Position numbers and translations under genes: made by a program. From positions 21,294,894 to 21,358,893 of the forward strand of contig NC_056765.1 in assembly GCF_018687715.1 (NCBI RefSeq): a DNA stretch of 64,000 bases, written 5' to 3'. The stretch is from Carya illinoinensis. Lineage: Eukaryota; Streptophyta; Magnoliopsida; Fagales; Juglandaceae. Position 1 is the stretch's first letter, and each line of letters begins with the position of its first letter. Below are positions 60,314 to 64,000 of the stretch, piece by piece. The notes beneath the pieces were generated by a model. That model ran no database searches, was not told the DNA's origin, and was given only the letters and a program-made list of their open reading frames with translations.

Positions 60314-62717
60314 TTGGATGAGCACATTAGCCTCATGTGGAACTCCTTGGGCTTGAGGGAAACCAATGGATTCATGTGGGCGGGTTTCAATACGATGAAT
60401 GATGTTAAAGACAGATTTCTTGGTGCCATTTCGTCCAAGCCCAGAATTGAACTACGAGGGTCAGGGAGGTGTGTACACCGGGAAGTTTCCCTTGAGGAAA
60501 AGGTCAAAAAGTACAAGGCTAAAGGCGGAATTGTACGAATGCACTTGAAGGTGTACCTAGCTTCCGATTCGCAGTCAATTGGAAATTGACATGGCTTTGG
60601 TCCTAGTGATGTGTGATATATCAAGGCTAATCTTCTAAATCAATGTAAGAATAATGTAACACAAAAATAATATCAAAAAGGTGCAAATGAAAGGGAAATT
60701 AAGCTCAAAATATGGTTTATAGGTTACTAATCATCTTTAAGTTGATTAATGCGCTTTAGCCTAGTAAGAAACTTAACAATGGTTGGATGAGCAAATTAGC
60801 CTCGTGTGGAACTCCTTGGGCGTGAGGGAAACCAATGGATTCATGTGGGCGGGCTTCAATATGATGAATGAAGTTAAAGACAGATTTCTTGGTGCCATTT
60901 CGTCCAAACTTAGAACTGAACTACGAGGGTCAGGCAGGTGTGTACACCAAGAAGTTTCCCTTCAGGAAAAGGTCAAAAAGGACAAGGCTAAGGGCGGAAT
61001 TGTACGAATGCACTCGAAGGTGCACCTAGCTTCCGATTCGCTGTGAATTGCAAATTGACATGGCTTTGGTTCTAGTGATGTGTTATAGATCAAGACTAAT
61101 CTTCTAAATCAATCTAAGAATAATGTAAAACAACAATAAAATCAAAAAGGTGCAAATGAAAGGGAGAGAATGAATTTAAGTGGAAATTAAGCTCAAAATA
61201 TGGTTTAAAGATTACTAATCATCTTTAAGTTTATTAATGCGCTTTAGTCTAGTTAGGAACTTAACAATGGTTTGATGAGCACATTAGCCTCATGTGGAAC
61301 TCCTTGGGCTTGAGGAAAACCAATGGAATTCATGTGGGCGGGCTTCAATGCGATGAATGAAGTTAAAGACAGATTTCTTGGTGCCATTTCGTCCAAACCT
61401 AGAACTGAACTACGAGTGTCAGGCAGGTGTGTACACCAAGAAGTTTCCCTTGAGGAAAAGGTCAAAAACGACAAGGCTAAGGGCGGAATTGTACGAATGC
61501 ACTCGAAGGTGCACCTAGCTTCCGATTCGCTGTCAATTGCAAATTGACATGGCTTTGGTTCTAGTGATGTGTGATAGATCAATACTAATCTTCTAAATCA
61601 ATCTAAGAATAATGTAAAACAACAATAAAATCAAAAAGGTGCAAATGAAAGGGAGAGAATGAATTTAAGTGGAAATTAAGCTCAAAATATGGTTTAAAGA
61701 TTACTAATCATCTTTAAGTTTATTAATGCGCTTTAGTCCAGTTAGAAACTTAACAATGGTTTCATGAGCACATTAGCCTCATGTGGAACTCCTTGGGCTT
61801 GAGGGAAACCAATGCGTTGGTGTGTGTGGGTTTCAATATGATGACTGAAGTTAAAGACAGATTTCTTGGTGCCGTTTTGTCCAAACCAAGAACTGAACTA
61901 CGAGGGTCAGGGAGGTGTGTACACGAAGAAGTTTCCCCTGAGGAAAAGGTAAAAAAGGACAAGGCTAAGGGCGGAATTGTACGAATGCACTTGAAGGTGC
62001 ACCTAGCTTCCGATTCGCAGTCAATTGGAAATTGACATGGCTTTGGTCCTAGTGATGTGTGATAGATCAAGGCTAATCATCTAAATCAATGTAAGAATAA
62101 TGTAACACAAAAATAATATCAAAAAGGTGCAAATGAAAGGGAAATTAAGCTCAAAATATGGTTTATAGGTTACTAATCATCTTTAAGTTGATTAATGCGC
62201 TTTAGCCTAGTAAGAAACTTAACAATGGTTGGATGAGCACATTAGCCTCGTGTGGAACTCCTTGGGCTTGACGGAAACCAATGGATTCATGTTGGCGGGC
62301 TTCAATATGATGAATGAAGTTAATGACAGATTTCTTGGTGCCATTTTGTCCAAACTTAGAACTGAACTACGAGGGTCAGGCAGGTGTATACACCAAGAAG
62401 TTTCCCTTGAGGAAAAGGTCGAAAAGGACAAGGCTAAGGGCGGAATTGTACGAATGCAATCGAAGGTGCACCTAGCTTGCGATTCGCTGTGAATTGGAAA
62501 TTGACATGGCTTTGGTTCTAGTGATGTGTGATAGGTCCAGGCTAATCTTCTAAATCAGTTTAACAATAATGTAAGACAACAATAATATCAAAACGGTGCA
62601 GATCAAAGGAAGAGAATGAATTGAAAGGAAAATTAAGCTCAAAACATTGTTTAAAGATTTACTAATCATCTTTAAGTTGATTAATGCGCTTTAGTCTAGT
62701 TAGAAACTTAACAAAGG
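60314..62717. repeat. 5-monomer HOR unit, 2404 bp, copy 2
   Basis: Monomers 60314, 60783, 61271, 61760 and 62229. By eye it differs from copy 1 at about ten sites, i.e. over 99.5 percent identical. Confidence 0.92.
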
Positions 62718-64000
62718 TTGGATGAGCACATTAGCCTCATGTGGAACTCCTTGGGCTTGAGGGAAACCAATGGATTCATGTGGGCGGGTTTCAATACGAT
62801 GAATGATGTTAAAGACAGATTTCTTGGTGCCATTTCGTCCAAGCCCAGAATTGAACTACGAGGGTCAGGGAGGTGTGTACACCGGGAAGTTTCCCTTGAG
62901 GAAAAGGTCAAAAAGTACAAGGCTAAGGGCGGAATTGTACGAATGCACTTGAAGGTGTACCTAGCTTCCGATTCGCAGTCAATTGGAAATTGACATGGCT
63001 TTGGTCCTAGTGATGTGTGATATATCAAGGCTAATCTTCTAAATCAATGTAAGAATAATGTAACACAAAAATAATATCAAAAAGGTGCAAATGAAAGGGA
63101 AATTAAGCTCAAAATATGGTTTATAGGTTACTAATCATCTTTAAGTTGATTAATGCGCTTTAGCCTAGTAAGAAACTTAACAATGGTTGGATGAGCAAAT
63201 TAGCCTCGTGTGGAACTCCTTGGGCGTGAGGGAAACCAATGGATTCATGTGGGCGGGCTTCAATATGATGAATGAAGTTAAAGACAGATTTCTTGGTGCC
63301 ATTTCGTCCAAACTTAGAACTGAACTACGAGGGTCAGGCAGGTGTGTTCACCAAGAAGTTTCCCTTCAGGAAAAGGTCAAAAAGGACAAGGCTAAGGGCG
63401 GAATTGTACGAATGCACTCGAAGGTGCACCTAGCTTCCGATTCGCTGTGAATTGCAAATTGACATGGCTTTGGTTCTAGTGATGTGTTATAGATCAAGAC
63501 TAATCTTCTAAATCAATCTAAGAATAATGTAAAACAACAATAAAATCAAAAAGGTGCAAATGAAAGGGAGAGAATGAATTTAAGTGGAAATTAAGCTCAA
63601 AATATGGTTTAAAGATTACTAATCATCTTTAAGTTTATTAATGCGCTTTAGTCTAGTTAGGAACTTAACAATGGTTTGATGAGCACATTAGCCTCATGTG
63701 GAACTCCTTGGGCTTGAGGAAAACCAATGGAATTCATGTGGGCGGGCTTCAATGCGATGAATGAAGTTAAAGACAGATTTCTTGGTGCCATTTCGTCCAA
63801 ACCTAGAACTGAACTACGAGTGTCAGGCAGGTGTGTACACCAAGAAGTTTCCCTTGAGGAAAAGGTCAAAAACGACAAGGCTAAGGGCGGAATTGTACGA
63901 ATGCACTCGAAGGTGCACCTAGCTTCCGATTCGCTGTCAATTGCAAATTGACATGGCTTTGGTTCTAGTGATGTGTGATAGATCAATACTAATCTTCTAA
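62718..64000. repeat. 5-mer HOR, copy 3, cut by the window end
   Basis: Monomers 62718, 63187 and 63675 (partial) continue the 2404-bp period. One private change is GTGTGTTCACC near 63344. The array evidently goes on past the window. Confidence 0.92.

Larger units (their letters stand above)
28382..64000. repeat. Satellite array, right block
   Basis: The same satellite family and orientation as on the left. Anchors are at 28801, 29290, 29760, 30239, 30727, 31215, 31703, 32172, 32660, 33129, 33598, 34086, 34574, 35062, 35531, 36020, 36491, 36979, 37467, 37955, 38424, 38912, 39381, 39869, 40357, 40845, 41313, 41801, 42290, 42759, 43247, 43735, 44224, 44693, 45180, 45668, 46154, 46642, 47111, 47600, 48089, 48558, 49045, 49533, 50019 (stub), 50202, 50671, 51160, 51629, 52118, 52587, 53075, 53568, 54056, 54525, 55014, 55483, 55971, 56464, 56952, 57421, 57910, 58379, 58867, 59356, 59825, 60314, 60783, 61271, 61760, 62229, 62718, 63187 and 63675. 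Long and short monomers no longer alternate strictly. No gene, RNA or transposon is visible in this block. Confidence 0.98.

Noticed and set aside
1..64000. CRISPR array or bacterial repeat system
   Set aside because: The repeats are direct and nearly identical at 470-490 bp with no unique spacers, and the window contains plant-type transposable elements.
1..64000. CENP-B box in the monomer
   Set aside because: TTCG occurs in each monomer (for example ATTTCGTCC), but the spaced A and the CGGG half of the box do not follow. The box is also not an established feature of plant satellites.

Overview
This is plant nuclear DNA with no host gene in view. Almost all of it is one long tandem satellite with a monomer of about 469-491 bp. 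A single 8.36-kb Ty3/gypsy LTR retrotransposon interrupts it at 20015-28376. The plant assignment rests on the retrotransposon (initiator-Met-type primer site, CRM-like termini and pol/LTR overlap) and on a nested Mutator-like element with a 9-bp target duplication. The species cannot be named from the sequence. A homogeneous satellite with higher-order repeats plus a CRM-type element suggests centromeric or pericentromeric chromatin. That is inference; the sequence does not show CENH3 binding.

Left array (1-20014): about 42 monomers alternate between a long type (488-491 bp) and a short type (468-469 bp). The two differ mainly by a 19-bp segment flanked by a 6-bp repeat. On top of this dimer lies a ten-monomer higher-order repeat (HOR) of 4799 bp. 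Two full units are present, together with partial and shortened units (4-mer, 6-mer, terminal piece). The shortened units are joined through hybrid monomers whose left part is always position 5 of the 10-mer.

Retrotransposon (20015-28376): TSD AAAAC, LTR termini TGATG...CATCA, PBS, leader with a long purine tract, gag plus protease, linker, RT, RNase H, integrase and PPT. The pol frame runs 217 bp into the 3' LTR, so the last 72 residues are LTR-encoded. The coding region is dead: it has one frame change after the protease, three in-frame TAG codons and a Gly in place of the first RNase H aspartate. The LTRs differ by only 7 substitutions and 1 indel in about 784 bp, so the insertion is fairly recent. 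The 5' LTR is enlarged to 2100 bp by a 1306-bp non-autonomous Mutator-like element flanked by the 9-bp repeat AACCCACAT. The order of events is therefore satellite, then retrotransposon, then MULE.

Right array (28382-64000): the same satellite family with other HORs. In order these are an irregular stretch, a 13-mer (6252 bp) with a second copy lacking one monomer, a local 4-mer (1934 bp), an 8-mer (3865 bp), a thrice-built mosaic stub monomer at 50019-50201, a 6-mer (2896 bp) and finally a 5-mer (2404 bp). The 5-mer can be derived from the 6-mer by one monomer fusion and one segment replacement. The window therefore records successive rounds of unequal exchange and amplification.

Every monomer carries open frames of 60-109 codons on both strands. 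I treat these as by-products of the satellite, not genes. Three short dyad symmetries recur in the monomers, and in one HOR position a quasi-palindrome has become a perfect 14-bp-arm palindrome.
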